64,000 nt of DNA from an uncultured Methylophaga sp. (GTDB taxonomy: Bacteria; Pseudomonadota; Gammaproteobacteria; Nitrosococcales; Methylophagaceae), in contig NZ_CAMYKO010000006.1 of assembly GCF_947259025.1 (NCBI RefSeq), positions 1 through 64,000 of the forward strand. The letters run 5' to 3'. The notes under the pieces are model-generated. The model did no database searches and was not told where the DNA came from. It saw only the letters and a program-made list of their open reading frames with translations. The translations under genes were made by a program, and so were the position numbers. Position 1 is the first letter of the stretch. Every line of letters starts with the position of its first letter. Of this stretch, positions 15,717-28,178 are shown in pieces.

Positions 15717-16411
15717 CTGATATCAAACCAGCACTCGCTGCCAAAATTGACGCCGTGATTGCGGTGCTCAAAGAAATTGAACAGGACTATAGTCCGGCCA
15801 TCCTGGCTTCAAGTTTCGGGGCCGAGGATATGGTGTTAATGGACCTGATCTGCAAGCACGCGCCCGGTATTGAGATTTTCACGCTGGATACCGGCCGTCT
15901 GCCCAAAGAGACTTATGAGCTGATGCAAGAGCTCAAGACCCACTATGATAAGGATGTGCAGGTGTTTTTCCCGGATGCCGGTAGCATTCAGAAATTTGTG
16001 ACCAGTAATGGCCCCAACGCCTTTTACGACAGCGTGGACATGCGTAAACAATGCTGTGGCATCCGCAAGGTCGAACCGCTTAACCGTGCATTAGCAGGCA
16101 AAAAAGCCTGGCTCACCGGCATGCGCCGTTCACAGTCAGTGACCCGCGCCGAACTGCCTGTATCGGAATGGGATGACGATCATGGCCTGCAGAAATTCAG
16201 CCCGTTGACCGACTGGTCAAACGGCAATGTCTGGGCTTATATCCGCGCCTTTGAAGTGCCTTACAACAAGCTGCACGATGAAGGTTATGCCAGCATTGGC
16301 TGCGCGCCATGTACCCGGGCGATCACCGCTGGGGAAGACATCCGTGCCGGCCGCTGGTGGTGGGAAGATCCTGAAAGCAAAGAATGTGGCTTACACGTCA
16401 AATCGAAATAA
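15713..16411 (+). CDS. cysH: Adenylyl-sulfate (APS) reductase, thioredoxin-dependent
   Basis: 232-residue CysH-family reductase. Two cysteine pairs mark the [4Fe-4S] APS-reductase class: CC within [11 protein letters not shown] and CxxC within [10 protein letters not shown], and the catalytic Cys is in the C-terminal ECGLH. The PP-loop region shows [14 protein letters not shown]. It therefore converts APS, not PAPS, to sulfite, which fits the absence of a CysC fusion in CysN and of a separate cysC in this operon. It overlaps the TusA-like gene by four bases and precedes cysD by 13. Confidence 0.94.
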   Translation: MTDIKPALAAKIDAVIAVLKEIEQDYSPAILASSFGAEDMVLMDLICKHAPGIEIFTLDTGRLPKETYELMQELKTHYDKDVQVFFPDAGSIQKFVTSNGPNAFYDSVDMRKQCCGIRKVEPLNRALAGKKAWLTGMRRSQSVTRAELPVSEWDDDHGLQKFSPLTDWSNGNVWAYIRAFEVPYNKLHDEGYASIGCAPCTRAITAGEDIRAGRWWWEDPESKECGLHVKSK

Positions 16412-16424
16412 CAGAGAAACGATA

Positions 16425-17326
16425 ATGACTGAAAAACAACTAACACACCTGAAACAGCTGGAGGCGGAGAGCATCCACATCATTCGTGAAGTGGCTGCCG
16501 AGTTCGAAAATCCAGTGATGCTGTACTCCATCGGTAAGGACTCGGCGGTGATGCTGCACCTGGCGATGAAAGCGTTTGCGCCGGGCAAACTGCCATTCCC
16601 GCTGATGCATATCGACACCACCTGGAAGTTCAAGGACATGATCAAGTTCCGCGACAATATGGCCAAAGAACATGGCCTGGAGCTGATTGTTCACACCAAC
16701 CAGGAAGGCAAGGAAGCGGGCATCAACCCGTTTGATCATCCACGTTACACCGACATCATGAAAACCGATGCGCTGAAAGAAGCCTTGAGCAAATACGGCT
16801 TTGATGCGGCTTTCGGTGGTGCCCGTCGCGACGAGGAAAAATCCCGCGCCAAGGAACGGGTCTACTCCTTCCGCGACAAGAATCATCGCTGGGATCCGAA
16901 AGCTCAGCGCCCGGAACTGTGGAATATCTATAACAGCAAGGTCAACAAGGGTGAAAGCATCCGCGTATTTCCGCTGTCCAACTGGACCGAACTGGATATC
17001 TGGCAGTACATCTACCTGGAACAGATCCCGATTGTCCCGCTGTACTATGCGGCGGAGCGTCCGGTGGTGAACTACAACGGACTGACCATTATGGTCGACG
17101 ACGATCGTATGCGTATCCCCGAAGGCGAAGAAGTCAGAATGGAAAAAGTCCGCTTCAGAACGCTGGGCTGCTACCCGCTGACCGGCGCCGTCAAATCCGA
17201 CGCCGATACGCTGCCGGAAATCATTCAGGAAATGTTATTAACCACGACCTCGGAACGTCAGGGCCGTGCCATTGACCACGACGAAGCCGGTTCAATGGAG
17301 AAGAAAAAACAAGAGGGCTATTTCTA

Positions 17327-17327
<1 letters not shown>
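16425..17327 (+). CDS. cysD: Sulfate adenylyltransferase subunit 2, CysD
   Basis: 300-residue small subunit of ATP sulfurylase, forming APS from sulfate and ATP. The PP-loop is [15 protein letters not shown] near residue 30; the adenine-binding region [14 protein letters not shown] and the C-terminal [11 protein letters not shown] are all standard. The start chosen (16425) lies 13 bases after cysH; a longer frame from 16227 lies inside cysH. The stop TAG shares one base with the GTG start of cysN. Confidence 0.97.
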
Positions 17328-18769
<1,442 letters not shown>

Positions 18770-18782
18770 TCGAGACTGTCTT

Positions 18783-18806
18783 ACCAGCCCTGTTTTCAGG
18801 GCTGGT
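18783..18806 (+). terminator. Hairpin after cysN
   Basis: CCAGCCCTG and CAGGGCTGG pair around a short loop, but the T-run that follows is weak, so termination efficiency is uncertain. Confidence 0.5.
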
Positions 18807-18926
18807 GAGCTTGTTTCCGACCATCCTTTACAAGCGGCTCCCCGCCGTTTTCACCCAAGCTTCATCTTCTCCTGATAACTTCCCCCAGAAAAGCATTCAT
18901 AAGGCAACTTGGCTAAGATCTTCATA

Positions 18927-18943
18927 AATCGTTTAAAACGATT
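18927..18943. promoter_or_regulatory. Perfect inverted repeat upstream of katG
   Basis: AATCGTTTAAAACGATT is an eight-base inverted repeat with one central base, about 120 bases upstream of the katG start. Its half-site shares TCGTT/AACGA with the dyad at 14602-14613. A regulator binding here would most plausibly be a peroxide or sulfur regulator; the site is predicted only. Confidence 0.5.
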
Positions 18944-19019
18944 GATCGAAGTGGAATTTAGCGTCAATGCGATTATTAGCCTGTGTTAACTTTACATTTG
19001 TAACGAGGAATATTCATAA

Positions 19020-21239
<2,220 letters not shown>

Positions 21240-21250
21240 CGGCACCTGTT

Positions 21251-21322
21251 TTCACCCGGCGAGATAGCACCGCCGGGTGAAAGTCAGAAATAAAGGCAGA
21301 GGATTTTCCTCTGCCTTTTTTC
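21251..21322 (+). terminator. Tandem hairpins after katG
   Basis: CACCCGGC/GCCGGGTG (21251-21279) is followed by GGCAGAGGA/TCCTCTGCC with a six-T run (21297-21322). The second is a convincing intrinsic terminator for katG. Confidence 0.8.
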
Positions 21323-21375
21323 TTTATGTGCTAAACACATACTGCCCAGCAACATAGCGCGATGGTGTCGCAGAC

Positions 21376-21888
21376 TCAGCAAAAATCTCTGATGATTTGC
21401 CAGGCAGCCTGTTTTTGCGCCAGTCGTAGTGACGCATGGGCAGGGCTGGTGGAGGGCAGCTTCTTCAGGGTAAGACTGGCCGTTAAATCCGGCAGCACAT
21501 GTCGGCGGAAAACGTGCTCGGCTTTTGCACCGTTGAAAAATATCGCTTCAACCTGCTGATGCCTGGCTAAAAAGCCGGCAAAATCATTGGCCTCAATCGT
21601 GTCCGGATCGATATGCTGATCCAGGCTGCCCGGTCGGTGGCAGGCTTTTAATACATCCCAGACAGCGACCCCGGCTATAGCCAGTGCCTCACAGCGCTGT
21701 GGGTAGGCAAGCGCAAGGTCAAACTCAAACAGCCCGGCCATGATTGGCCAGAAAGCATTGCGCGGGTGGGCGTAATATTGCTGCGCCTGCAGTGAGGCAA
21801 CCCCGGGCATGGAGCCCAGAATCAGAATTTTAGGTTCATTACCGACAATCGGCGGAAAGCTGTAGCTGAGCGGTTTGACCTGGCTCAT
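21376..21888 (-). CDS. Hypoxanthine-DNA glycosylase (UDG family 6, HDG)
   Basis: 170-residue protein of the uracil-DNA-glycosylase superfamily, family 6: PKILILGSMPGVASLQAQQYYAHPRNAFWPIM near residue 20 is the HDG signature, and the closing motif is LKKLPSTSPAHA. HDG removes hypoxanthine from deaminated DNA. Its start shares one base with the stop of the DUF3465 gene (TAATG), so the two are a coupled pair on the minus strand, convergent with katG. Confidence 0.85.
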   Translation of the reverse strand: MSQVKPLSYSFPPIVGNEPKILILGSMPGVASLQAQQYYAHPRNAFWPIMAGLFEFDLALAYPQRCEALAIAGVAVWDVLKACHRPGSLDQHIDPDTIEANDFAGFLARHQQVEAIFFNGAKAEHVFRRHVLPDLTASLTLKKLPSTSPAHASLRLAQKQAAWQIIRDFC

Positions 21889-22331
21889 TACTGGTAAAGC
21901 TGGCCCTGATGACGAACCCAGCCATGCGGGTGACGATTATCCGGATCATGATGGGTCCAGTGTATGACGCCGCCCTTGGCATTCCATTCATATTCACCGT
22001 ATAGGCCGACCTCATCACCCACGGCCAGACCGTCAATGCGCGGGGCAAGGTCAATATTGTGTGCGACCAACAGCGTATGACCATCAGCCATTTCCACAAT
22101 AAATCGTTGATGACGGCTGCCTTCATTATCATCGTTGAGCAGGCGAGTGACGGTCGCTTCAAGTTCAACCTGCACATCGCTTTTTTGCTGCTGGAATAAA
22201 GCAGCAATCTGGGTTTCGGCCGGTTGCAGCGGACCTGTTTGCTGAGGCTGATACTGACTGGCACCGTAAATCAGAATGATAAAAGCGATAATCAACCAGA
22301 GGCGATGTTGCTGACGTTTGTTCAGGGCCAT
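21888..22331 (-). CDS. DUF3465 membrane-anchored protein
   Basis: 147 residues: one N-terminal membrane segment (about 11-24, WLIIAFIILIYGA) and a soluble part with the DUF3465 pattern, including HNIDLAPRIDGLAVGD and the C-terminal GGVIHWTHHDPDNRHPHGWVRHQG. Short His/Asp-rich ending and OB-like strand pattern suggest a periplasmic binding domain. Members are often found beside DNA glycosylases or as single genes; function unknown. Confidence 0.75.
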   Translation of the reverse strand: MALNKRQQHRLWLIIAFIILIYGASQYQPQQTGPLQPAETQIAALFQQQKSDVQVELEATVTRLLNDDNEGSRHQRFIVEMADGHTLLVAHNIDLAPRIDGLAVGDEVGLYGEYEWNAKGGVIHWTHHDPDNRHPHGWVRHQGQLYQ

Positions 22332-22648
22332 GATTTACTGTCTCGACTTCAGATGAGTTGAACGACTTATGCTTTGCAGTTTATGCCCCGTGGCACGAAT
22401 TGAACAATATTGGCTGTGTGCTGGGACGATGATTTTGCTGCAAAAAACCCTCGCTTAGCACCGCACAGCGACTGTTGTAACAGACGGATAAGCAGATTTT
22501 AGATGCTTGCGGTTTTTGTGGCTAAGCCCAGTGCTGGCGCCTAATATAGCGCTTCTTCCTATATCGATATAGCTATTTATAATTTCCTGTTATATACCAG
22601 CCGGTTTATAATAGCGGGTCCGGTATTTAGCGTTTTTAGAGAGCTTAG
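22332..22648. other. Intergenic region before cysI
   Basis: 317 bases with no gene that I can support. The right half is AT-rich and contains the palindrome CTATATCGATATAG at 22559-22572, about 77 bases before the cysI start, with further ATATAGC copies around it. It is probably the cysI promoter and operator region, and the left part would hold the promoter of the minus-strand DUF3465 pair. Confidence 0.6.
22559..22572. promoter_or_regulatory. Palindrome upstream of cysI
   Basis: CTATATCGATATAG is a perfect 14-base palindrome in the cysI promoter region. Being next to a sulfite-reductase gene, it could be a site for CysB or another sulfur regulator; that is inference. Confidence 0.45.
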
Positions 22649-24301
22649 ATGTATCAATACGACAAGTATGATCAGATGATGGTTGATCAGCGGGTCGCCC
22701 AATTCCGCGATCAAACCCGCCGCTACCTGGCAGGTGAACTGACTGAAGATCAATTCCGCCCGCTGCGGCTGGCTAACGGTCTGTATATTCAGATCCATGC
22801 GCCGATGCTGCGCATCGCCGTGCCTTACGGCATGATGTCTTCCACCCAGGTACGCAAAATTGCTGACATTGCCCGTCGCTATGACAAGGGCTTTGTGCAC
22901 TTCACTACCCGTACCAATTTCCAGATGAACTGGCCCAAGCTGGAAGATGTGCCGGAAATCCTGGCGGAACTGGCGACCGTCCAGATGCACGCGATTCAGA
23001 CCAGTGGTAATGATATCCGTAACACCACCACCGACCAGTTTGCCGGCATCAATGCTGAAGAAATTGAAGATCCGCGCCCTTGGGCCGAGATCATTCGTCA
23101 GTGGTCCACTTTCCACCCGGAATTTGCCTACCTGCCACGGAAATTCAAGATTGCCATTATCGGCAGCGAGACTGACCGGGCTGCGACTAAACTGCATGAT
23201 ATCGGCCTGAAGCTGGTTAAAAATCATGATGGTGATGTTGGTTTTGAAGTCATGGTCGGCGGCGGTCTGGGCCGTACCCCGATTATTGGTGAGCAGATCC
23301 GTCCATTTTTGGAAAAAGAAGATCTGCTGTCGTACCTGGAAGCGATTCTGCGCGTCTATAACCGTTTGGGTCGCCGTGATAATAAATACAAAGCCCGCAT
23401 CAAGATCACCGTACGCGAGCATGGCATCAATCATATCCGCGAGCTGGTAGAAGCCGAGTGGGTTCAGATCCGTGAGCAGCTGCGTCTGGATGAGAAAGAA
23501 ATTGATCGGGTTAAAGCCTTCTTTACCGAGCCGGATTATGATGCGTCAGCGGCACAGGATAAAAGCTTCGAGCAGCAACTGGCCGACGATGAGCAGTTTG
23601 CACATTGGGTCAGACAAAACACCTTTGACCACAAGGTGTCGGGTTATCGCGCCGCCTATGTGTCATTGAAAAAACATGGTCAACCGCCGGGTGATATCAC
23701 CTCCGAGCAACTGGAAATCGTCGCCGATCTGGCCGATGAGTTCAGCCTGGGCGAAATCCGCGCCACGCATACTCAGAACCTGGTATTGGCCGACGTTAAA
23801 CAGGCAGAACTGTATGCCCTGTGGCAGCGTCTGCGCGACCATGATCTGGCGACAGCTAACGTCAATACCCTGACCGACATTATCTGCTGTCCGGGCCTGG
23901 ACTATTGCGGTCTGGCCAATGCCACCTCGATTCCGCTGTCCAAGCAGATTACCGAGCGTTTCGATGATATGGATTATCTCTATGACCTGGGCGATATCAA
24001 GATCAAGTTCTCCGGCTGCATGAATGGCTGTGCTCACCAGAGTGTGGGTCATATCGGCATTCTCGGCGTCGATAAGAAAGGCGAGGAGTGGTACCAGTTC
24101 ACTTTGGGCGGCAGTTCGGAAGCGGATGCCTCCATCGGTCAGCGTCTGGGTAAAGCGATACCCAAAGATGAGGTCGTGGATACCGTTTCGCATCTGATTG
24201 ATGCCTATGTCGAACTGCGTCATGAAGACGAGTCTTTCCTGGCGACTGTTCGCCGTCTTGGTGTGGATCCCTTCAAGGAGCGTGTTTATGCAGATCATTA
24301 A
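22649..24301 (+). CDS. cysI: Sulfite reductase hemoprotein CysI (nitrite/sulfite reductase)
   Basis: 550-residue siroheme and [4Fe-4S] enzyme that reduces sulfite to sulfide. The iron-sulfur/siroheme cysteines are in ICCPGLDYCGLANA and FSGCMNGCAHQS (CxxxC), and the siroheme-binding basic region includes FTTRTNFQMNW near residue 90. Length and layout match the Pseudomonas-type CysI, which works with a DUF934 partner rather than with CysJ. The next gene starts inside it (14-base overlap), supporting joint function. The ATG start at 22649 has no strong ribosome site but the N terminus is family-like. Confidence 0.93.
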   Translation: MYQYDKYDQMMVDQRVAQFRDQTRRYLAGELTEDQFRPLRLANGLYIQIHAPMLRIAVPYGMMSSTQVRKIADIARRYDKGFVHFTTRTNFQMNWPKLEDVPEILAELATVQMHAIQTSGNDIRNTTTDQFAGINAEEIEDPRPWAEIIRQWSTFHPEFAYLPRKFKIAIIGSETDRAATKLHDIGLKLVKNHDGDVGFEVMVGGGLGRTPIIGEQIRPFLEKEDLLSYLEAILRVYNRLGRRDNKYKARIKITVREHGINHIRELVEAEWVQIREQLRLDEKEIDRVKAFFTEPDYDASAAQDKSFEQQLADDEQFAHWVRQNTFDHKVSGYRAAYVSLKKHGQPPGDITSEQLEIVADLADEFSLGEIRATHTQNLVLADVKQAELYALWQRLRDHDLATANVNTLTDIICCPGLDYCGLANATSIPLSKQITERFDDMDYLYDLGDIKIKFSGCMNGCAHQSVGHIGILGVDKKGEEWYQFTLGGSSEADASIGQRLGKAIPKDEVVDTVSHLIDAYVELRHEDESFLATVRRLGVDPFKERVYADH

Positions 24302-24767
24302 AGATCGTGAGATTGTCGAAGATAACTGGCAGCATCTCGATGATGACGCTGAACTGGTTGCGGGCAATGTCACTGTCTCATTGACACGCTGGCAGGAACA
24401 GCATGAAATCCTTGAACAGCATCAAGGTGGTTTGGGCCTGCGTCTGAGTGGTGATGATCCGCTGGAAGAAGTGGTGCCGGATCTGGCGCGTTTCTCTTTG
24501 ATTGTGCTGATTTTCCCGCAGTTTACTGATGGCCGTTGTTATTCCTTCGCCCGTCTGCTGCGTGACCGCTATGACTTTAAAGGCGAAATCCGTGCCCAGG
24601 GTGATGTGCTGCAGGATCAGCTGTTTTATATGTCGCAGTGCGGCATCAACAGTTTTGAACTGGCCAACCCTAACCGGCTGACCAGTGCTTTGTCGGCATT
24701 TGATGACTTCACCGAGAGTTACCAGTCGACCGTACTCAGACCTGAACCTTTGTACCGCCGCCGCTGA
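24288..24767 (+). CDS. DUF934 protein, sulfite-reductase partner
   Basis: 159-residue protein of the DUF934 family, overlapping the cysI end by 14 bases, with AAGGAG upstream of its ATG. The signature PQFTDGRCYSFARLLRDRY (about 80-98) and SQCGINSFEL near the C terminus are visible. Relatives sit next to cysI throughout Proteobacteria and are thought to be needed for sulfite reductase activity in lineages lacking CysJ, possibly in electron supply. Catalytic residues are unknown. Confidence 0.87.
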   Translation: MQIIKDREIVEDNWQHLDDDAELVAGNVTVSLTRWQEQHEILEQHQGGLGLRLSGDDPLEEVVPDLARFSLIVLIFPQFTDGRCYSFARLLRDRYDFKGEIRAQGDVLQDQLFYMSQCGINSFELANPNRLTSALSAFDDFTESYQSTVLRPEPLYRRR

Positions 24768-24779
24768 GTTTTCGCTGTC

Positions 24780-25652
24780 ATGGCTGTCTACGCGATTGGC
24801 GACGTCCAGGGATGTTATGACGAGTTGATCAAAATGCTGGATCAAATTCATTTTGATCCGGCATCCGATCAAATCTGGCTGGCCGGTGATCTGGTCAACC
24901 GGGGCCCCAGATCACTGGAAGTGCTGAGGCTGGCGCAAAGTCTCGGTGACAATTGCATTAGCGTGCTGGGTAACCACGACCTGCACCTGCTTGCCAACGC
25001 TGCCGGTGTTGTCGAATACCAGCATCATATGGACACTATTCAGCCCGTGTTGGATGCACCAGACAGCGGTGAATTGATGCATTGGCTGCGTCATCAGCCC
25101 CTGTTCCATCACGATGTCTCACTGAGTTTCAGTATGGTTCATGCGGGCTTACCGCCGGAGTGGACCATAGCCGAGGCCTGTGAAAGGGCTGAAGAGGTGC
25201 ATGCCGTATTGCAGAGTGATAACTGGCGCGACTTTTTTGCCAATATGTATGGCAACAAGCCCAAGCGCTGGTCGCCGGAACTGCAGGGCTGGGATCGACT
25301 TCGTTTTATCGTCAATTGTTTTACCCGGCTGCGCTATTTTCACGAAGATGGCCGGCTGGCGTTGAAATACAAGGGCGCACCGGAAGATAAACCGCTGCAT
25401 CAAAAGCCCTGGTTTGAAATCGCTGGCCGCGCCAGTCAGGACGATAAGATTGTGTTTGGCCACTGGTCAACGCTGGGTGTCGGCCAGTATGGCAATGTGT
25501 TCTCGCTTGACAGTGGCGCCGTGTGGGGTGAGACGCTGACTGCGGTTCGGATTGATGCGATGCCATATGAATGGATTACCGTTCAGGCTGATCCCAACGG
25601 TCTGCCCCATGCCAGAAATAAAACCAAGCCCAGAGCCCGCCGCTGGCTTTAG
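24780..25652 (+). CDS. apaH: Symmetrical bis(5'-nucleosyl)-tetraphosphatase ApaH
   Basis: 290-residue calcineurin-type phosphoesterase that splits Ap4A into two ADP. Metal-binding motifs are IGDVQGCYDEL (6-16), LAGDLVNRGP and VLGNHDLHLLA, and the late FGHWSTLG. It starts 12 bases after the DUF934 gene, so it may be expressed with the cysteine genes. Length is normal. Confidence 0.95.
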   Translation: MAVYAIGDVQGCYDELIKMLDQIHFDPASDQIWLAGDLVNRGPRSLEVLRLAQSLGDNCISVLGNHDLHLLANAAGVVEYQHHMDTIQPVLDAPDSGELMHWLRHQPLFHHDVSLSFSMVHAGLPPEWTIAEACERAEEVHAVLQSDNWRDFFANMYGNKPKRWSPELQGWDRLRFIVNCFTRLRYFHEDGRLALKYKGAPEDKPLHQKPWFEIAGRASQDDKIVFGHWSTLGVGQYGNVFSLDSGAVWGETLTAVRIDAMPYEWITVQADPNGLPHARNKTKPRARRWL

Positions 25653-25722
25653 TCTGGTTTGGGCAGGGTCTGCTTAAAATGAGTACAATAAACGTTATTT
25701 TTCAATTCTTGGATCTTTCAAA

Positions 25723-26205
25723 ATGAGCAACGTCACGACATATTCCGGTGATTTTTCAGCCAAAGATTTGCGGATCGGTATTGTTGCCGGCCGTTTTAAT
25801 GACTTTGTGGTCGATAATCTGATCGCCGGTGCGATCGATTGCCTGGTGCGTCATGGCGCCAGCGAGAAAGATATCGAACTGGCCCGGGTGCCGGGCGCAG
25901 TGGAGATTCCTCTGGCAGTGCAGCGCATGGGCCGCACGGGCAAATATGACGCTATTATCGCACTGGGCGCCGTGATTCGTGGCGGCACACCGCATTTTGA
26001 ATATGTCGCCGGTGAATGCTCAAAAGGGCTGGGCCAACTGGCTTTGCAACTGGATATGCCGGTGTCTTTTGGCGTACTGACTGTCGATACCATCGAACAG
26101 GCCATTGAGCGTGCCGGCACCAAGGCCGGTAATAAAGGCGCCGAAGCGGCGATGGGTGTGATTGAAACCGTCAACGTGTTGCGTCAGATCGAGGCCGGCA
26201 AATAA
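25723..26205 (+). CDS. ribH: 6,7-dimethyl-8-ribityllumazine synthase RibH
   Basis: 160-residue lumazine synthase, penultimate step of riboflavin synthesis. The [23 protein letters not shown] region, the catalytic block [19 protein letters not shown], and [28 protein letters not shown] are diagnostic. The stop codon directly abuts the nusB start, as in many gammaproteobacteria (ribH-nusB-thiL-pgpA). No FMN riboswitch was seen upstream. Confidence 0.97.
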   Translation: MSNVTTYSGDFSAKDLRIGIVAGRFNDFVVDNLIAGAIDCLVRHGASEKDIELARVPGAVEIPLAVQRMGRTGKYDAIIALGAVIRGGTPHFEYVAGECSKGLGQLALQLDMPVSFGVLTVDTIEQAIERAGTKAGNKGAEAAMGVIETVNVLRQIEAGK

Positions 26206-26658
26206 ATGGCAGCCGGATTACCCCGTAGTAAAGCTCGTCGGGCCGCGGTTCAGGCCTTGTATCAGGCGCTGGTGAACAATGAGGCACCACAGAAAGCGAC
26301 CCTGGATTTTGTCACCGCCGAGTATGCCGACAAAATCGACAGCAAATATTTCACTACCCTGATCGAAGGCACGATTAAACATCAGCAGGCGATTGATGCT
26401 GAATTGTCTCAGGCAGTCGATCGTGATCTCAGCGCCGTGGATCCGGTGGAAATCTCGGTACTGCGGATGGCGACATTCGAGTTTATGCAGTTGCCGGAAA
26501 TTCCTTACCGGGTCGTGCTGAATGAAGCGGTGGAACTGGCCAAATCCTTTGGCGGTGAGCAGGGCCATAAGTACGTCAATGGCGTGCTGGATAAAATCGG
26601 TGCCAGCCTGCGTCCGCACGAGCACCAGGCCGCCAAGGCGGCGCGGTCCAGGAAGTAA
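26206..26658 (+). CDS. nusB: Transcription antitermination factor NusB
   Basis: 150-residue all-helical NusB; the N-terminal KARRAAVQALYQALVNN binds boxA RNA, and the C-terminal LNEAVELAKSFGGEQGHKYVNGVLDKIG is the family signature. It works with NusE (S10) on rRNA operons. It begins immediately after the ribH stop and ends in a short basic tail (AAKAARSRK). Confidence 0.96.
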   Translation: MAAGLPRSKARRAAVQALYQALVNNEAPQKATLDFVTAEYADKIDSKYFTTLIEGTIKHQQAIDAELSQAVDRDLSAVDPVEISVLRMATFEFMQLPEIPYRVVLNEAVELAKSFGGEQGHKYVNGVLDKIGASLRPHEHQAAKAARSRK

Positions 26659-26718
26659 TTTCCCTGCTTGTTCGCCCCGGGCTGATGTCCTTCTTACCGC
26701 TGGCAACAGGATAAGTCT

Positions 26719-27687
26719 GTGGCGTTATCTGAATTTTCCCTGATTGAACGCTATTTTTCCCGTCTGACCGGGCATCGTGATGATGTCACGCTGGGCATCG
26801 GTGATGACTGCGCCTTGCTGCAGTGTCCCCCGGGCAAGGAGATCGCGGTGTCGATGGACACACTGGTGGAGGGCGTGCATTTCTTTGCCGATGTCAGTCC
26901 TGAAGCGCTGGGCTTTAAGAGCCTGGCGGTCAACCTCAGCGATCTGGCGTCGATGGGCGCCGAACCGGCCTGGTTCACGCTGGCCCTGACCTTGCCGGAC
27001 AGCGACGATAACTGGTTGCAGGGCTTTGCGAGCGGTCTTGCCAGGGCCGCGGCAGAACACAATATTCAGCTGGTTGGAGGCGACACCACCCGAGGCCCGC
27101 GCACTATCAGCATTCAGGTGCATGGTCTGGTCGAACAGGGCCATGCCTTACGCCGTGATGCAGCAAAAGTCGGCGATAAGATTTATGTCACTGGCAGCCT
27201 CGGTGATGCCGGCGCGGCCCTGAAACAGCGGCTGGAGAACTGGACGCCGCCGGAGCTGAACGCACAGGACAGGCAGTATTTACAAGAAAGGTTGGAATAC
27301 CCCGCACCGCGAAATCATCTGATCAATATCATCGGCCAGTATGTTAATGCGGCCATTGATATCTCCGACGGGCTGCTGGCAGATCTGGGGCATATTCTCG
27401 AGCGAAGTGGCAAGGGCGCTGAGATTCAGACCGCGCTTCTACCATTATCGCCCAGTCTCAAAAAACTGCCAGCCGAACTGGCGAGAGAACTGGCTTTAAC
27501 GGCAGGCGATGATTACGAATTATGTTTTACCGTGCCGGCCGGTTTGGCTCCGGCGTTGGAACAGGATTGTAAGCTTGTCACCTGTATTGGTGAAATTACT
27601 GACACTAACTCACTGATCCTCAAGGATCAGTCTGGAAAAGATATTACATTAAATGCAAAACAAGGCTACGACCACTTCAGCGCCTGA
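26719..27687 (+). CDS. thiL: Thiamine-monophosphate kinase ThiL
   Basis: 322-residue ATP-dependent kinase making thiamin pyrophosphate. The GTG start at 26719 has CAGGA upstream. ThiL signatures are IGDDCALLQ (about 29-37), VEGVHFF, NLSDLASMGAEP, VGGDTTRGP, and AIDISDGLLADLGHI. It has a functional link with the riboswitch-controlled thiamin uptake operon at 8677-12506. Its end overlaps pgpA by 35 bases. Confidence 0.95.
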   Translation: MALSEFSLIERYFSRLTGHRDDVTLGIGDDCALLQCPPGKEIAVSMDTLVEGVHFFADVSPEALGFKSLAVNLSDLASMGAEPAWFTLALTLPDSDDNWLQGFASGLARAAAEHNIQLVGGDTTRGPRTISIQVHGLVEQGHALRRDAAKVGDKIYVTGSLGDAGAALKQRLENWTPPELNAQDRQYLQERLEYPAPRNHLINIIGQYVNAAIDISDGLLADLGHILERSGKGAEIQTALLPLSPSLKKLPAELARELALTAGDDYELCFTVPAGLAPALEQDCKLVTCIGEITDTNSLILKDQSGKDITLNAKQGYDHFSA

Positions 27688-28159
27688 AGTGAACTTGAAA
27701 ACGCTCATCCGGCGGCCCGACTGCTTTATTGCTTATGGCTTTGGCAGTGGTCTGGCACCAAAAGCGCCGGGCACCTTTGGCACGTTGGTGGCCTTGCCGA
27801 TTTACTGGCTGATCCAGGACTGGTCTTTACTGGCCTATCTGAGCTTTGTGCTGGTCGCCTTTATCGCCGGGATCTGGCTCTGTCAGCGCACGGTTGACTG
27901 GCTACAGCAGGATGATCCTTCTGGCGTGGTCTGGGATGAAGTGGTCGGCTATCTGGTTGCGATGATGTTTGCGCCCGGAGGCTGGCAATGGATGCTGGCT
28001 GGCTTTGTGTTATTCAGAGTGTTTGATATTGCCAAGCCCTGGCCGGTGAGTGTGGCGGATAAAAAAGTCCACGGTGGCTTCGGGGTGATGCTCGACGATG
28101 TCATTGCCGGGCTGATGGCCGCCGCCAGTCTGGGTTTGATTCAGTTTTACTGGCCCTGA
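27653..28159 (+). CDS. pgpA: Phosphatidylglycerophosphatase A PgpA
   Basis: 168-residue inner-membrane phosphatase that makes phosphatidylglycerol from phosphatidylglycerophosphate. The N-terminal FGSGLAPKAPGTFGTL, DDPSGVVWDEVVGYLV and FDIAKPWPVSVADKKVHGGFGVMLDDVIAG are standard, and three or four membrane helices follow. It overlaps thiL by 35 bases, so translation is coupled. It is convergent with the PfkB kinase gene, with only 19 bases between them. Confidence 0.94.
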   Translation: MQNKATTTSAPEVNLKTLIRRPDCFIAYGFGSGLAPKAPGTFGTLVALPIYWLIQDWSLLAYLSFVLVAFIAGIWLCQRTVDWLQQDDPSGVVWDEVVGYLVAMMFAPGGWQWMLAGFVLFRVFDIAKPWPVSVADKKVHGGFGVMLDDVIAGLMAAASLGLIQFYWP

Positions 28160-28178
28160 CCGGCGACGGGGTTCCAAG

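Noticed and set aside
22577-23434. 285-codon minus-strand frame antisense to cysI
   Set aside because: Fully inside the well-supported cysI on the other strand, no start signals, no recognisable family.
25653-25722. FMN riboswitch before ribH
   Set aside because: The 70-base gap contains no RFN element core sequence.
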